DNA of 64,000 bases from Lentisphaerota bacterium. GTDB lineage: Bacteria > Verrucomicrobiota > Kiritimatiellia > UBA8416 > JAIOPI01. The notes below the pieces were generated by a model. That model ran no database searches, was not told the origin of the DNA, and saw only the letters and a program-made list of their open reading frames with translations. The DNA is taken from contig JAIOPI010000006.1 of the NCBI GenBank assembly GCA_021413965.1, positions 124,001 through 188,000 on the forward strand, given 5' to 3'. Positions 15,745-24,400 of this stretch are shown here, piece after piece. Numbering within the stretch: the stretch's first letter is position 1; the number at the start of each line of letters is the position of its first letter. Both the position numbers and the translations under genes were made by a program.

Positions 15745-17306
15745 GATCCCGCTCGCTCCTGGTAACCGAGCCGCCGCCAGTGGCCTTTGCCGACACCGGC
15801 CAGTCGCATTCCGGCGGCGCGCAAGGAGGCGGCGGTCTGGTCGTTCATCATGTTCTGCGCATCCACAATGGCCGCCAGCTGGGGGGCAAGTCGGCGCAGC
15901 CGCGCGGCGTCCAGTTCACGGTAGGGCTTGTGGGGAACCGCGAGCACCAGCGCTTGCGCGTCAGCCATTGCCGCGGACAGATCCCGCGCAACGGATGCGT
16001 GGCTGCGCTCCGCCCAGCGCGAGACGTAGGGGTCGTGCAGCCGGACCAGAGCCCCCGCCTGCTCCAAGTCCGCGACCAGCATTTCCGTGGGGGTGCTCCG
16101 GGTGTCCCCGACTTCGGGCAGGTAGGAGACCCCGAGCACCGTCACGCGCTTGCCGCGCAGGCTGTCATCCAGCACCTCAGTCAGCAATCCCAGCGTGTGC
16201 CGGGGCATGAAGTAGTTCACGCGCAACGCCTGGAGCGTCATCTCCAGCGTCACATCGGACCCGAGCAGATGCAACCCGCCCCACTGAGCGAGCAGGGCAT
16301 CCTTGGTGAGGCAGTAGCCTCCGACGCCGAAGCCCGGCAGGCGGATGTTGTCATGCGTCCCCTGGCGGACGCGGATGGAATCGATGACGTCGAACAGGTT
16401 CACGCCGACTTGCTCGGCGAGGCGTGTCCACTCGTGGATGAACGCGATGTTGACGGCGCGATAGGAATTCTCCAGCAGCTTGGCCATTTCGGTGGCCGTG
16501 GTTGTCGCGAGACGCCGCAAGGGGAATGTCGCGGTGTCGACAAAAGAGCCCAGGAACGCGCCGGCGGCCTCAGCCGAGGCATCGTCGAGGCCGGAGTACG
16601 AGCGCCAGAAACGGCGAATGGAGGCCATGTACTGCGGGCCGGGCATGACGCGCTCGTACGCGTGGGCCAGTTTCAGGGAGTCGGTGATGCCGCGCCGCGC
16701 ACGTTCTTCGCGCAGCAGGGGGGCGGCGACATGTTCACAGGCGCCGATGGGAACGGTCGTCTCCACCATCACCAGCGCGTGGGGCTGCATATTCCGCCCC
16801 ACGGCACGCAACGCGGACTCAAACGCCGGCAGCCCGATCCGGATGTCCGCCGGCTGGTCGACATGCCGGTTCTCCACATCGAGCCCGACATCCACCACGA
16901 TGACATCGGCCAGTCCGTAGGCCGTCTCGTCGGTCGCCGCACACAGGTTGCGCATGTCCACGACGCCACGGCGGATCAGGCGATCGAATTCCGCGTCGGG
17001 TGACGGGAATGGCACGAGGCCGTCGCGCAGCTTGGCGACTTTCCAGAAGCTGGCGGGTGAGGCGAGGTCCACGCCGATCACGAAGTATCGCGGGTGGCCC
17101 TGTTCGTCGCGTGCATCGGCAATGACGGCCGCCACCGCAGACCCGACAAAGCCGAGGCCCTGTACGACCACAACGCCCTGCCCTTTCTGACGCGCCTGCA
17201 CCGCGCGGGCGAACACGTCGCGCATGCTGGCGGCTTCCGCGGCGGCGTCCGGCAGCGAGTAGGACGCCCCGTCGGGGGCGCAGGATGTTCGGGCGGACGG
17301 GGTCAA
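15741..17306 (-). CDS. UDP-glucose/GDP-mannose dehydrogenase family protein
   Basis: A nucleotide-sugar 6-dehydrogenase (NAD-dependent, alcohol to carboxylate in two steps), making a uronic-acid-type donor. Visible are the Rossmann motif GLGFVG (50-55), VETTVPIGAC near 181-190, the Glu-Asn lysine-helix region EMAKLLENSYRAVNIAF (273-289) and the catalytic cysteine in GFGVGGYCLTKD (Cys332). At 521 residues it is longer than the usual 420-450. The first 27 residues follow a TTG start in a TTGA overlap with the preceding gene, and an in-frame ATG at 17225 would give a more typical N-terminus. The substrate (UDP-GlcNAc, UDP-ManNAc or glucose type) is not determinable here. Confidence 0.88.
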   Translation of the reverse strand: MTPSARTSCAPDGASYSLPDAAAEAASMRDVFARAVQARQKGQGVVVVQGLGFVGSAVAAVIADARDEQGHPRYFVIGVDLASPASFWKVAKLRDGLVPFPSPDAEFDRLIRRGVVDMRNLCAATDETAYGLADVIVVDVGLDVENRHVDQPADIRIGLPAFESALRAVGRNMQPHALVMVETTVPIGACEHVAAPLLREERARRGITDSLKLAHAYERVMPGPQYMASIRRFWRSYSGLDDASAEAAGAFLGSFVDTATFPLRRLATTTATEMAKLLENSYRAVNIAFIHEWTRLAEQVGVNLFDVIDSIRVRQGTHDNIRLPGFGVGGYCLTKDALLAQWGGLHLLGSDVTLEMTLQALRVNYFMPRHTLGLLTEVLDDSLRGKRVTVLGVSYLPEVGDTRSTPTEMLVADLEQAGALVRLHDPYVSRWAERSHASVARDLSAAMADAQALVLAVPHKPYRELDAARLRRLAPQLAAIVDAQNMMNDQTAASLRAAGMRLAGVGKGHWRRLGYQERAGS

Positions 17307-18364
17307 GGCGTGACCCCCTGCTTGAGCTGTTCGCGCTGGCCCACGTCAATCCACTCTTCTTCAACCTCGAAGGCCCCCACGCGCTCGCCGCGCTTCAGGC
17401 ACTCCTCGAACAGCTCGGTGATCAGGTAGTTGCGATACGGGACGCGGCGGAGCAAGGGCGGGTTGATCACGTAGATGCCGGCGTTGATCGAGCGTTCCAG
17501 CACGGGTTTTTCCTCGAGCCGCCGCATGCGCCCGTGCTTGGACTCGACGCAGCCGAAGGGCACCTGGTGGCCATACCGGCGGACCGCCATGGTGGCCACA
17601 TAGCGACCGGTGGCGTGAAACCGCAGCATGGCGGGAATATCCGCCTGGGTGATCAGATCGCCGTTCATGACGATCAGGGGGTCGCGGGGCACCGGCTTCA
17701 ACAGGGACAGGGCGCCGCCCGTGCCGAGCGGAATGCGCTCGCGCACGTAATCGATCTGGCAGCCGAAATGCGCGCCGTCGCCGAAGTGGTTCTCAATGAT
17801 GTGGCCAAGATAGTTCACCGAGATATAGACGCGCCGGACGCCGCAGCTCACGAGGTGCAGCAACACCCGTTCAAGGATCGGCCGGCCGGCCACGCGAATC
17901 ATCGGTTTGGGGATGCTTTCGGTCACGGGCCGCAGGCGCAGGCCACGCCCGCCCGCCATGATCACGGCCACGTTGGGTCGTTCCTCGGCCCCGATGACTT
18001 CGTGCAACAGGTGTAGCCCCACGAGGCGGCCGCGACGGTCCACCACCGGGATCTGGTCAATCAGCCGGGCCCGCATGAGGTCGAGCACATCCGCGCGACC
18101 GGCCTCCGGGGGCACGGCCGAAAACTTGCGCTGCATGATGGTGGCCACGGGCGTGGCCAGCGACGCCCCCTTCAGCAGAACGCGCCGGGCATCGCCATCC
18201 GTGAGCGTGCCGACCAGGCGAGCCCGTGCATCCACGACCAGGGCAATGCCGGCCGCGCCCGCTTCAATGGCACGCAGGGCCTCCAGCAACGTCAGGTCCT
18301 GGCGCACGCGGCAGAGTTCAAAGGTCACGGGGGCGGAGGGGGGACGGGTGGTGGATGTTTTCAT
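17303..18364 (-). CDS. ptmE: CBS-domain nucleotidyltransferase, PtmE-like (glucosamine-1-phosphate guanylyltransferase type)
   Basis: A 353-residue protein with two CBS motifs (about 15-125; GTLTDGDARRVL, RLVGLHLLHEV) followed by a sugar-1-phosphate nucleotidyltransferase domain (131-353) with MAGGRGLRLRPVT at 136-148, the KP lysine at 153 and the VMNGD metal site near 220. The CBS-nucleotidyltransferase order is that of C. jejuni PtmE, which makes GDP-glucosamine at the head of the GDP-sugar route to legionaminic acid. Neighbouring LegC-, LegG-, LegH- and LegI/LegF-like genes support this. The ATG is in an ATGA overlap with the deacetylase gene. Guanylyl specificity is inferred from family and context. 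Confidence 0.83.
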   Translation of the reverse strand: MKTSTTRPPSAPVTFELCRVRQDLTLLEALRAIEAGAAGIALVVDARARLVGTLTDGDARRVLLKGASLATPVATIMQRKFSAVPPEAGRADVLDLMRARLIDQIPVVDRRGRLVGLHLLHEVIGAEERPNVAVIMAGGRGLRLRPVTESIPKPMIRVAGRPILERVLLHLVSCGVRRVYISVNYLGHIIENHFGDGAHFGCQIDYVRERIPLGTGGALSLLKPVPRDPLIVMNGDLITQADIPAMLRFHATGRYVATMAVRRYGHQVPFGCVESKHGRMRRLEEKPVLERSINAGIYVINPPLLRRVPYRNYLITELFEECLKRGERVGAFEVEEEWIDVGQREQLKQGVTP

Positions 18365-19323
18365 AGCGTCCGCAGCAGGTTGACGGGGTCCTCGCGTGCC
18401 AGTTCCAGGGGGCCGGGATTCACGGTCTGACCGACCGGCGGGGTCATGTTGGACCGGAAGCCGCAGAGAAGGCCCAGAGACGTCAGCATCGCCAGGGTCT
18501 CCGGACCGTATGAATTCAGCGGATGCGACATGCTGGTGACGGGCTGAATGCCCAGGCTCTGCAGGTGTCGCGCATTGCGCTCATACTGCGCGCGCTGTTC
18601 GGCCGGCGGCAAGCGCGCCAGCTGATAGGGATGATCGTAGGAGTGGAGGCCCACGCCGTGCCCCTGCCGATGCAACTCCTGAAGCGCCCGGTTGTCCATC
18701 CACAACGTGCGAGCGAGGTCCGGCACCGCGACCCCATGGTCCGCCATCAGTGCATCCATGACCCGCTCAAACGCCGCTGGCGACAGCACGTCGTTGCGCA
18801 TGAAGCGGTAACGCAGATCGTTGTCGGAGTAGAACGGGAACATGGCGCGGGTGGTCTGTGCATAGCGCTCGAAGGCCGTGCCCGTCAAGCGGGACCGCGC
18901 CGCCTCTTCACAGCGCCCGAGAAAGGCATCGCAAAAGGCATCCATGCTTTCAAACCGGCTCGTGGCGAAGTGGCTGTAGATCTCGGACTTCACCAGACCG
19001 CCTTCGTTCACGATCGAGTAGACAAACCAGAAGGCCAGCAGGCCGAGCGACTGGAGCACGGGCAAGGCCACGTCGTACTGGCAGCGGAGCCCATCGTCAA
19101 ACGTCAGGCACAGATCCCGCGATTGCAGGCCGCCGCGCTGCAGGCGGCGCAGCCATTCCGCAGGGGAGAGGATGCGTTCAATCCCGACATGGCGAAGCAG
19201 GCGATCAAAGTCCGCGCGGCTGATGGAGCCCTGGCCGGCAGGCTTGGCGCCATCGGCGTGCAGCCGGTGGAACATGAGCCCGTGCGGGATGTCGGAGCGA
19301 TAAGCGCGACTCGATGCATGCAT
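18361..19323 (-). CDS. Polysaccharide deacetylase (NodB/CE4 homology)
   Basis: A protein of about 320 residues with carbohydrate esterase 4 motifs: motif 1 LTFDDGL (catalytic and metal-binding Asp pair), motif 2 HSYDHPYQL (metal-binding histidines) and a later MSHPLNSYGPETL segment. The family removes N-acetyl groups from amino sugars. No signal peptide is obvious, so it may act in the cytoplasm on a nucleotide-sugar or lipid-linked intermediate. It lies immediately after the amidinotransferase gene, so it might expose the free amine that enzyme needs; this is my inference. ATG 19323 is used because the longer frame to 19485 overlaps the amidinotransferase gene. Confidence 0.82.
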   Translation of the reverse strand: MHASSRAYRSDIPHGLMFHRLHADGAKPAGQGSISRADFDRLLRHVGIERILSPAEWLRRLQRGGLQSRDLCLTFDDGLRCQYDVALPVLQSLGLLAFWFVYSIVNEGGLVKSEIYSHFATSRFESMDAFCDAFLGRCEEAARSRLTGTAFERYAQTTRAMFPFYSDNDLRYRFMRNDVLSPAAFERVMDALMADHGVAVPDLARTLWMDNRALQELHRQGHGVGLHSYDHPYQLARLPPAEQRAQYERNARHLQSLGIQPVTSMSHPLNSYGPETLAMLTSLGLLCGFRSNMTPPVGQTVNPGPLELAREDPVNLLRTL

Positions 19324-19420
19324 GCGACGTGCGCGACGCGGTTGCCTGCCTGGCGTAGGGGCTCCGCTCGCGGAGACCTGTTGCCGGGAACAGGTCCGCG
19401 CAAGCCGGCGGGTCGGACGC

Positions 19421-20638
19421 TTACTTAAAGTAACTTTCCAACTTGCCTTCGCGCACCGTGTCCAGGGTGGCGCAGTGCAGGCCACCGCCCTGGGTGTAGA
19501 TATGCCGCATGCGGATCGGCACCACGGTGAACTTACGTGACTCCAGCAGCTTGATCATGTTGGTCTGGCGCTCGTCGACGATGACCGTCTCCGGATCGAG
19601 CGACAGGAAGTTCATGCCCACCCACGGCGAGGCCATGTCCGCCAGGTTGGTTTCGAAGCCCAGGGCGGCCAACTCCTTGGACAGGCGGTCCCGCACGTCG
19701 CGCTGGAACGTGAGTTCCTGGTCGGTGGTCGGCGCCACGTCGCCGAAGTAGATCTTCTCCCACTGGTCGAACAGCTTCGGGCAGTTTTTCTCGCTGACCC
19801 GCGCGCTGTTCAGCAGCACGAGGCCGGGCTTCAGGCAGAGCACGGTCGAGTCGATATGGCTGGAGCGATAGATATCCTCCGTCGTGTGCACGCGGTACTC
19901 GTCACCCAAAACGCTCTGCAGCCAGCGCGCACCCTTGTAGTTGCCGGACGACGACACCAGGTAGAGCAGGTCGCGCCCCATGCGCACCGTGTTGGCGGCC
20001 TCGAACAGGATTTCCTGCTCGGTCAGCTTGTGCAGCTTCTCCAGGCGCCCGTTGGTGAGCTGCTGGTAGCGCACGTCCTCGGCCGTCAGCTTGCGTTCAT
20101 TCTCGTCGCGATAGTAGGACGACAGGATTTCGCCAACCAGGCGCGGCTTGGGACCGGCAATCCAGCGGAAGCCGGCTTCGAAATAGTCGTACCAGATGGG
20201 GTACAGCGCAGTGGTTTCGAAGTAGCGGCAACGCAGTTGGGAGGGACTTTCCACGACCGTATTGCCCACCACCAGATTCAGGTCCCGGACGTTGTAGATA
20301 TTATTGCTCGTGGAGGACCATTCCGGTGTCGCGTACATCGTCGTCAGGTCATACACGGTAGGGCGGTGCACCTTGGCGCCATACTGCCGGCAGGCATTGG
20401 CGAGCCCCTCGAGATCCTCCCGGATCTCATCCAGGAACCAGCGCGGGAAAGCCTGCTTGGCGAGTTCCGTGGCCTTGACGCGCAGGTCTTCAGGGATCGG
20501 ACCCGGTTTCGTCCAGGTCAGGACCGCCGCCGATCCTTCGGCCGTGCCCACGATGACCTCGCGCAGCGGGTCCCATTCGTTATGGCTGTTGATCTTGCTG
20601 ACCGTCCCCGCCGCTCCCGTTGCCGCCTGACTGCTCAT
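19421..20638 (-). CDS. L-arginine:glycine/inosamine amidinotransferase family protein
   Basis: A 405-residue homologue of arginine:glycine amidinotransferase (AGAT) and streptomycin StrB1. The family moves the amidino group of arginine to an amine through a cysteine thioester. The catalytic set is readable: RMGRDLLYL (Asp223), SSHIDSTVLCLKPGLVLLN (His261, Asp263) and QGGGLHCATLD (Cys389). The length matches the family. ATG 20638 follows AGAGGGG at a good distance. It sits among legionaminic-acid genes, between a NeuD-like acetyltransferase and a CE4 deacetylase. In streptomycin biosynthesis the same family guanidinates an aminocyclitol, so a guanidino-sugar modification of the surface glycan is plausible. 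The acceptor is unproven. Confidence 0.9.
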   Translation of the reverse strand: MSSQAATGAAGTVSKINSHNEWDPLREVIVGTAEGSAAVLTWTKPGPIPEDLRVKATELAKQAFPRWFLDEIREDLEGLANACRQYGAKVHRPTVYDLTTMYATPEWSSTSNNIYNVRDLNLVVGNTVVESPSQLRCRYFETTALYPIWYDYFEAGFRWIAGPKPRLVGEILSSYYRDENERKLTAEDVRYQQLTNGRLEKLHKLTEQEILFEAANTVRMGRDLLYLVSSSGNYKGARWLQSVLGDEYRVHTTEDIYRSSHIDSTVLCLKPGLVLLNSARVSEKNCPKLFDQWEKIYFGDVAPTTDQELTFQRDVRDRLSKELAALGFETNLADMASPWVGMNFLSLDPETVIVDERQTNMIKLLESRKFTVVPIRMRHIYTQGGGLHCATLDTVREGKLESYFK

Positions 20639-20715
20639 GCCGATTCCCCTCTCACTGCGTTAGGTTTTCAGATGACGGACCTTCACACCAAAGCTGACCG
20701 ACGTATGACCACCCA

Positions 20716-21375
20716 TCAGCGTCGCCGCAAGGGCCGGGCCGGCACGCCGGCCACGACGTCGCCGGGCTGCACGTCCTTCACCACCACGGCTCCCGCCGCG
20801 ACCACGGCGCCATCACCAATCATGATGCCCTGGCGTACGACCGCGCCGCCGCCGACGTGCGCCCGCATGCCGACGCGCACGCCGCCGCACAGCACGCTGC
20901 CGCTGGCCAGATGGGCATGCGCCCCCACCTGGCAGTCGTGCTCCACAATTGCGCCTGTATTGACGATGACATCATCCCCGAGGACCACGCCGGTGTTGAC
21001 GATCGAGCCGGGCATGCGCTGCACGCCCCGTCCCACGGTCGCGTCGGGCGAGCAGATGGCCGTGGGGTGCACCACCTCGAGCGGCTGCAACCCATGCGCC
21101 ACCCCCAGCTCAAACAGGCGCTGGCGCAGGCGGTTGTCACCGGTCCCGCCGACCCCGACCGCGAAATGCCGCAATCCGCGCCGTTTCAGCCCGGGCAGGG
21201 ATTCGTCGCCACCGGCCACGCGAACGCCCGCAACCCGCTGTCCGCGGAGGGCAGGATTCGCATCCACCACGGCGACGGGGCGCGCCACGCCCGACAGCCG
21301 CAGACACTCCATGACGACACGCGCATGGCCGCCGCCACCAAACACGATGCAGTCGATTTTCGCCTTACGCGGCAT
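20716..21375 (-). CDS. legH: NeuD/LegH/PglD-family sugar O/N-acetyltransferase
   Basis: A protein of about 219 residues with an N-terminal Rossmann-like sugar-binding segment (CIVFGGGGHARVVMECL) and a C-terminal left-handed beta-helix of hexapeptide repeats (for example GSIVNTGVVLGDDVIVNTGAIVEH split over two coils) ending in VVAGVPARPLRRR. The family uses acetyl-CoA. LegH and PglD acetylate the 4-amine of trideoxy amino sugars, and NeuD acetylates sialic acid. The catalytic His is probably in NTGAIVEHDCQV. Start ATG 21375 is preferred; a GTG at 21423 is possible. The position between the NeuC/LegG gene and the amidinotransferase favours the LegH role. Confidence 0.83.
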   Translation of the reverse strand: MPRKAKIDCIVFGGGGHARVVMECLRLSGVARPVAVVDANPALRGQRVAGVRVAGGDESLPGLKRRGLRHFAVGVGGTGDNRLRQRLFELGVAHGLQPLEVVHPTAICSPDATVGRGVQRMPGSIVNTGVVLGDDVIVNTGAIVEHDCQVGAHAHLASGSVLCGGVRVGMRAHVGGGAVVRQGIMIGDGAVVAAGAVVVKDVQPGDVVAGVPARPLRRR

Positions 21376-21456
21376 GTGCCGAATGCTCTCCACGAACACG
21401 GCTGGTAACGGGCAGTCCCCCACCGCGCGCGTTGGTCGGGGTGGGCGTCTGGTGAA

Positions 21457-22614
21457 TCATGACGGCGCCCACTGGCAGAAGCGTTTGACGAGCAGCGTGT
21501 CGTCGAGCGCGACCGTGCGCAACCGCTCGACAATGCGTTCTGCGGCATGGCCATCGCCATACGGATTCACCAGGTCACCCAGGGACGCGCGGAACGCAGG
21601 CGACGCCGCCTGGCGGATGGCCGCCGCGATCTCGGCGGCGGCGCAGGGCGCATGCAGGACATTCGCCCCATGCTGGCGTCCTTGCTGGCGCGGGCCGATA
21701 TCCACGACGGGGAGCCTGAACGAGGCCGCCTCGATGATGCCGCTGGAGGAGTTCCCCACCATGGCTGAGGCGACCGCCATCAGGCTGAAATAGGCGGCCG
21801 AGCCCAGATTCTCGACATAGCGTGTGTTGGGGCGTCGCGCCGCGAAGCCCGCCATGGCCGCGTGGATGGCGCGGTTGCCCGGATCCATGTTGACGCCGGT
21901 AAACACGATCTGGCCCGGCCAGGCCTCCAGCCCGCGGATCACCTCCGCGATTTGCTGCGCGCTCGACTCCCGCTGGAGCGTGGCTGGGTGGTACGTGACC
22001 AGCAGCGGAGACTCGACCGGCATGCCGATTCGATCGGCGAGCACTCCAGGCGTCAGCCGCGGCAGGCCCACCACATTATCGAGCGACGGGGCGCCGCTGA
22101 GGGTGATGCGCCAGGGCTCCTCGCCCAGTTGCCGCAGGTTCTGCGCATACGCGGACGTGGACGGAAAGTGCAGGTGGCTGAGCTTGGTGATCGCGTGGCG
22201 GATGGATTCATCCATGGCCCCCTCGGTGACCTCTCCGCCATGCAGGTGCGCCACGGGAATACGCAGGGGCAGCGCGGCAACGGCCGCGGGCAGCATGTCA
22301 AAGCGGTCGCCGAGGACCAGGAGCACGTCGGGCCGCGAGCGCGCGAGGGCCTCCGCGAAGCCGGCCACGCCGCGCCCCATGGCCGTGGCAATGGCCGCCG
22401 GGGCATCGCCGTCCAGGTGCAGCGGAATCCGTTCGCGGATCGGGTAGCCGTCGGCTTCGATCTCGCGCACGGTCAGGCCAAAGCGTGCTTCCAGATGCGC
22501 ACCCGTGACGAACAGCCACGTCGCGAGAGCCGGCGTCTGCTGCAGGTGCTTGAGCACCGGCACATAGATGCCGTAATCCGAGCGCGCCACGGTGACGACC
22601 CCGATGGTTCTCAT
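21457..22614 (-). CDS. legG: Hydrolysing NDP-N-acetyl amino sugar 2-epimerase (NeuC/LegG)
   Basis: A 385-residue GT-B-fold epimerase that inverts C2 and releases the free sugar that NeuB-type synthases condense with PEP. The N-terminus VVTVARSDYGIYVPVL, the VLVLGDRFDMLPAA segment and HLHGGEVTEGAMDESIRH followed by KLSHLHF are characteristic of NeuC/LegG. GNSSSGIIEAASF near 290 is the nucleotide-binding loop. ATG 22614 is chosen because the longer frame (to 22677) adds a Pro-rich N-terminus with no homology by eye. It is followed by the NeuD-like gene and preceded by the NeuA-NeuB fusion, the expected pathway neighbours. Confidence 0.9.
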   Translation of the reverse strand: MRTIGVVTVARSDYGIYVPVLKHLQQTPALATWLFVTGAHLEARFGLTVREIEADGYPIRERIPLHLDGDAPAAIATAMGRGVAGFAEALARSRPDVLLVLGDRFDMLPAAVAALPLRIPVAHLHGGEVTEGAMDESIRHAITKLSHLHFPSTSAYAQNLRQLGEEPWRITLSGAPSLDNVVGLPRLTPGVLADRIGMPVESPLLVTYHPATLQRESSAQQIAEVIRGLEAWPGQIVFTGVNMDPGNRAIHAAMAGFAARRPNTRYVENLGSAAYFSLMAVASAMVGNSSSGIIEAASFRLPVVDIGPRQQGRQHGANVLHAPCAAAEIAAAIRQAASPAFRASLGDLVNPYGDGHAAERIVERLRTVALDDTLLVKRFCQWAPS

Positions 22615-22678
22615 GAGATGAAGCGGCACGGGAGGATTCAGCGTCCTCGGTTCAGGCAGGCGAGGGGAAGACGGCACC

Positions 22679-24400
22679 TCACTGGAGCATGTCGAACGTC
22701 AGTGGCGTACCTGCGGGGACGGTCAGACGAGTGGTGCGCCCCAGAACCTCATCCAGACGGCCGGGGGGGATACCGGTGCCGGGGCGCTGAATTACTACCG
22801 CGTCGCGCGTCAGCGTGGCGCCCGCCGGAAGTTCACGGGCGGCGACGAGGCTCTTGCGGGCGACGCGCGCGGTTGCCAGGTCGGCCCGGGTGGGCTGCTT
22901 GACCGGCGAGCCCAGCGCCGCCTCGACGGCCCGCACCGCCTGCACATAGGCCATGAACTCCGCGGGATCGGCGCTCGCCTTGTGGTCGGGTCCGGGAAGC
23001 TGCTTGTCCAGCGTGATGTGCTTCTCCAGGATGCGGGCGCCCAGGCCGACGGCACCGCAGGCCACGGCGTGGCCAACCGTGTGATCGCTGAAGCCAACCT
23101 CCAGGCGGAAAGTCTGCGCCATCGTGTGCATGGCGCGCAGGTTGATGTCGACGGGATTGGCGGGGTAATCGCTGGTGCACTGCAGCAGCGCCAGGTCGCG
23201 CTGGCCCCGCCCCGCCAGGATGTCGACCGCCACAGCCACTTCCACCAGGCTGCTCATGCCGGTTGACAGCAGCATGGGACGCCCCAAGGTGGCGGCGGCA
23301 CGCAGCATCGGGATGTTCGTGATTTCACCGGACGGCAGCTTCACGAAATCCGGATCCAGCTGGTCCAGGATGCCCAGCGACGTCAGGTCGAACACGCTCG
23401 CGGAGAAGAGCATCCCCCGCGCCCGGCACCGGTCGCGCAAGGTCGCCAGATCGCGCGGCGGCAGCTCGTACGACCGCATCAGATCCCGCATGCTCACGGT
23501 CGTGCCGGTGTTGCGCTGCTGATAGTCCGCCTGCGGGGTTGCCGCGGACGCATATTCCTCGGTCTGGAAGATCTGGAACTTGACGGCATCCGCACCGGCA
23601 TCGGCGGCCATATCGACGAGGTCCGCGGCGCGCGCGACGTCGCCGTTGTGATTCACGCCCGCCTCGGCGATGAGCAGAACCCGCGGCCGCCCCCACGGCA
23701 GCGATTGCGTATACAGTGTTTCGTTGAACGCAAGGCCGACTTCATCGTCGATTTCGACGGCGCGCTCGGGCGGGACGACGAAGCCGTGCGTGGTGCCGGG
23801 CTCCAGCCAGTGCGCGTGGTGATCCAGCCACGTCCCCGCGCAGACATACACGCTCGTGGCGAGGCGGTACTCGCGCTGGCGATCCTGCCGTTCCGGCCGC
23901 AGTGCGCGGCTCGTCATGGGCTGCAGCCGCGACCCGTCCAGCGTGAACTGGAAGTCGATTTCGTGTTCGGCCGGCGTCACGGCCACCACCGGGGCGCCCG
24001 CGAGGGTGCGGAACAGCGCGATGCAGCCGAGCACATCGTCGGGCGCGGTCAATGGCGTCGTCGGCTGCAGCAGCACCACTTCGTCAAAGTGCTCGCCGCG
24101 CTCCGCATACCAGGTCAAGGCGTGCTGGACGACTGGCGCGGAAGGGGTCCGGTCGCCCGCCAGTTCCGCGGGCCGCATGAACGGCGTTTCGGCCCCGTAT
24201 GCGCGGGCGGCCTCGGCGATTTCGGCATCGTCCGTGGACACCACCACGCGGCCCTGTCCGCCCAGGCGCGCGAGGCACCGGCAGCCCAGGCGGGCCGCGC
24301 GGCCGATCAGCGGGACGCCGCCGACGGTGCGCAGATTCTTCCGCGGTACGCCCTTGCTGCCCCCGCGGGCCAGCGAGATGAACAGCGTTCGTCTTGTCAT
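22679..24400 (-). CDS. Bifunctional CMP-nonulosonate synthetase / nonulosonate synthase (LegF-LegI fusion)
   Basis: A 573-residue fusion of two consecutive pathway enzymes. Residues 1-232 are a CMP-sugar synthetase (ISLARGGSKGVPRKN at 8-22, LLQPTTPL at 110-117, EIDDEVG at 216-222). Residues 240-495 are a NeuB synthase (EAGVNHNG 246-253, KFQIFQTEEY 274-283, STGMSS 379-384, EKHITLDK 459-466, GPDHKAS 470-476). Residues 512-573 are an SAF domain. The two reactions are sugar + PEP to nonulosonic acid, then CTP activation. With LegG, LegH, LegC and PtmE homologues nearby, the product is most likely CMP-legionaminic acid or a relative. It starts in an ATGA overlap with 24397. NeuA and NeuB are separate proteins in the well-known systems. 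Confidence 0.9.
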   Translation of the reverse strand: MTRRTLFISLARGGSKGVPRKNLRTVGGVPLIGRAARLGCRCLARLGGQGRVVVSTDDAEIAEAARAYGAETPFMRPAELAGDRTPSAPVVQHALTWYAERGEHFDEVVLLQPTTPLTAPDDVLGCIALFRTLAGAPVVAVTPAEHEIDFQFTLDGSRLQPMTSRALRPERQDRQREYRLATSVYVCAGTWLDHHAHWLEPGTTHGFVVPPERAVEIDDEVGLAFNETLYTQSLPWGRPRVLLIAEAGVNHNGDVARAADLVDMAADAGADAVKFQIFQTEEYASAATPQADYQQRNTGTTVSMRDLMRSYELPPRDLATLRDRCRARGMLFSASVFDLTSLGILDQLDPDFVKLPSGEITNIPMLRAAATLGRPMLLSTGMSSLVEVAVAVDILAGRGQRDLALLQCTSDYPANPVDINLRAMHTMAQTFRLEVGFSDHTVGHAVACGAVGLGARILEKHITLDKQLPGPDHKASADPAEFMAYVQAVRAVEAALGSPVKQPTRADLATARVARKSLVAARELPAGATLTRDAVVIQRPGTGIPPGRLDEVLGRTTRLTVPAGTPLTFDMLQ

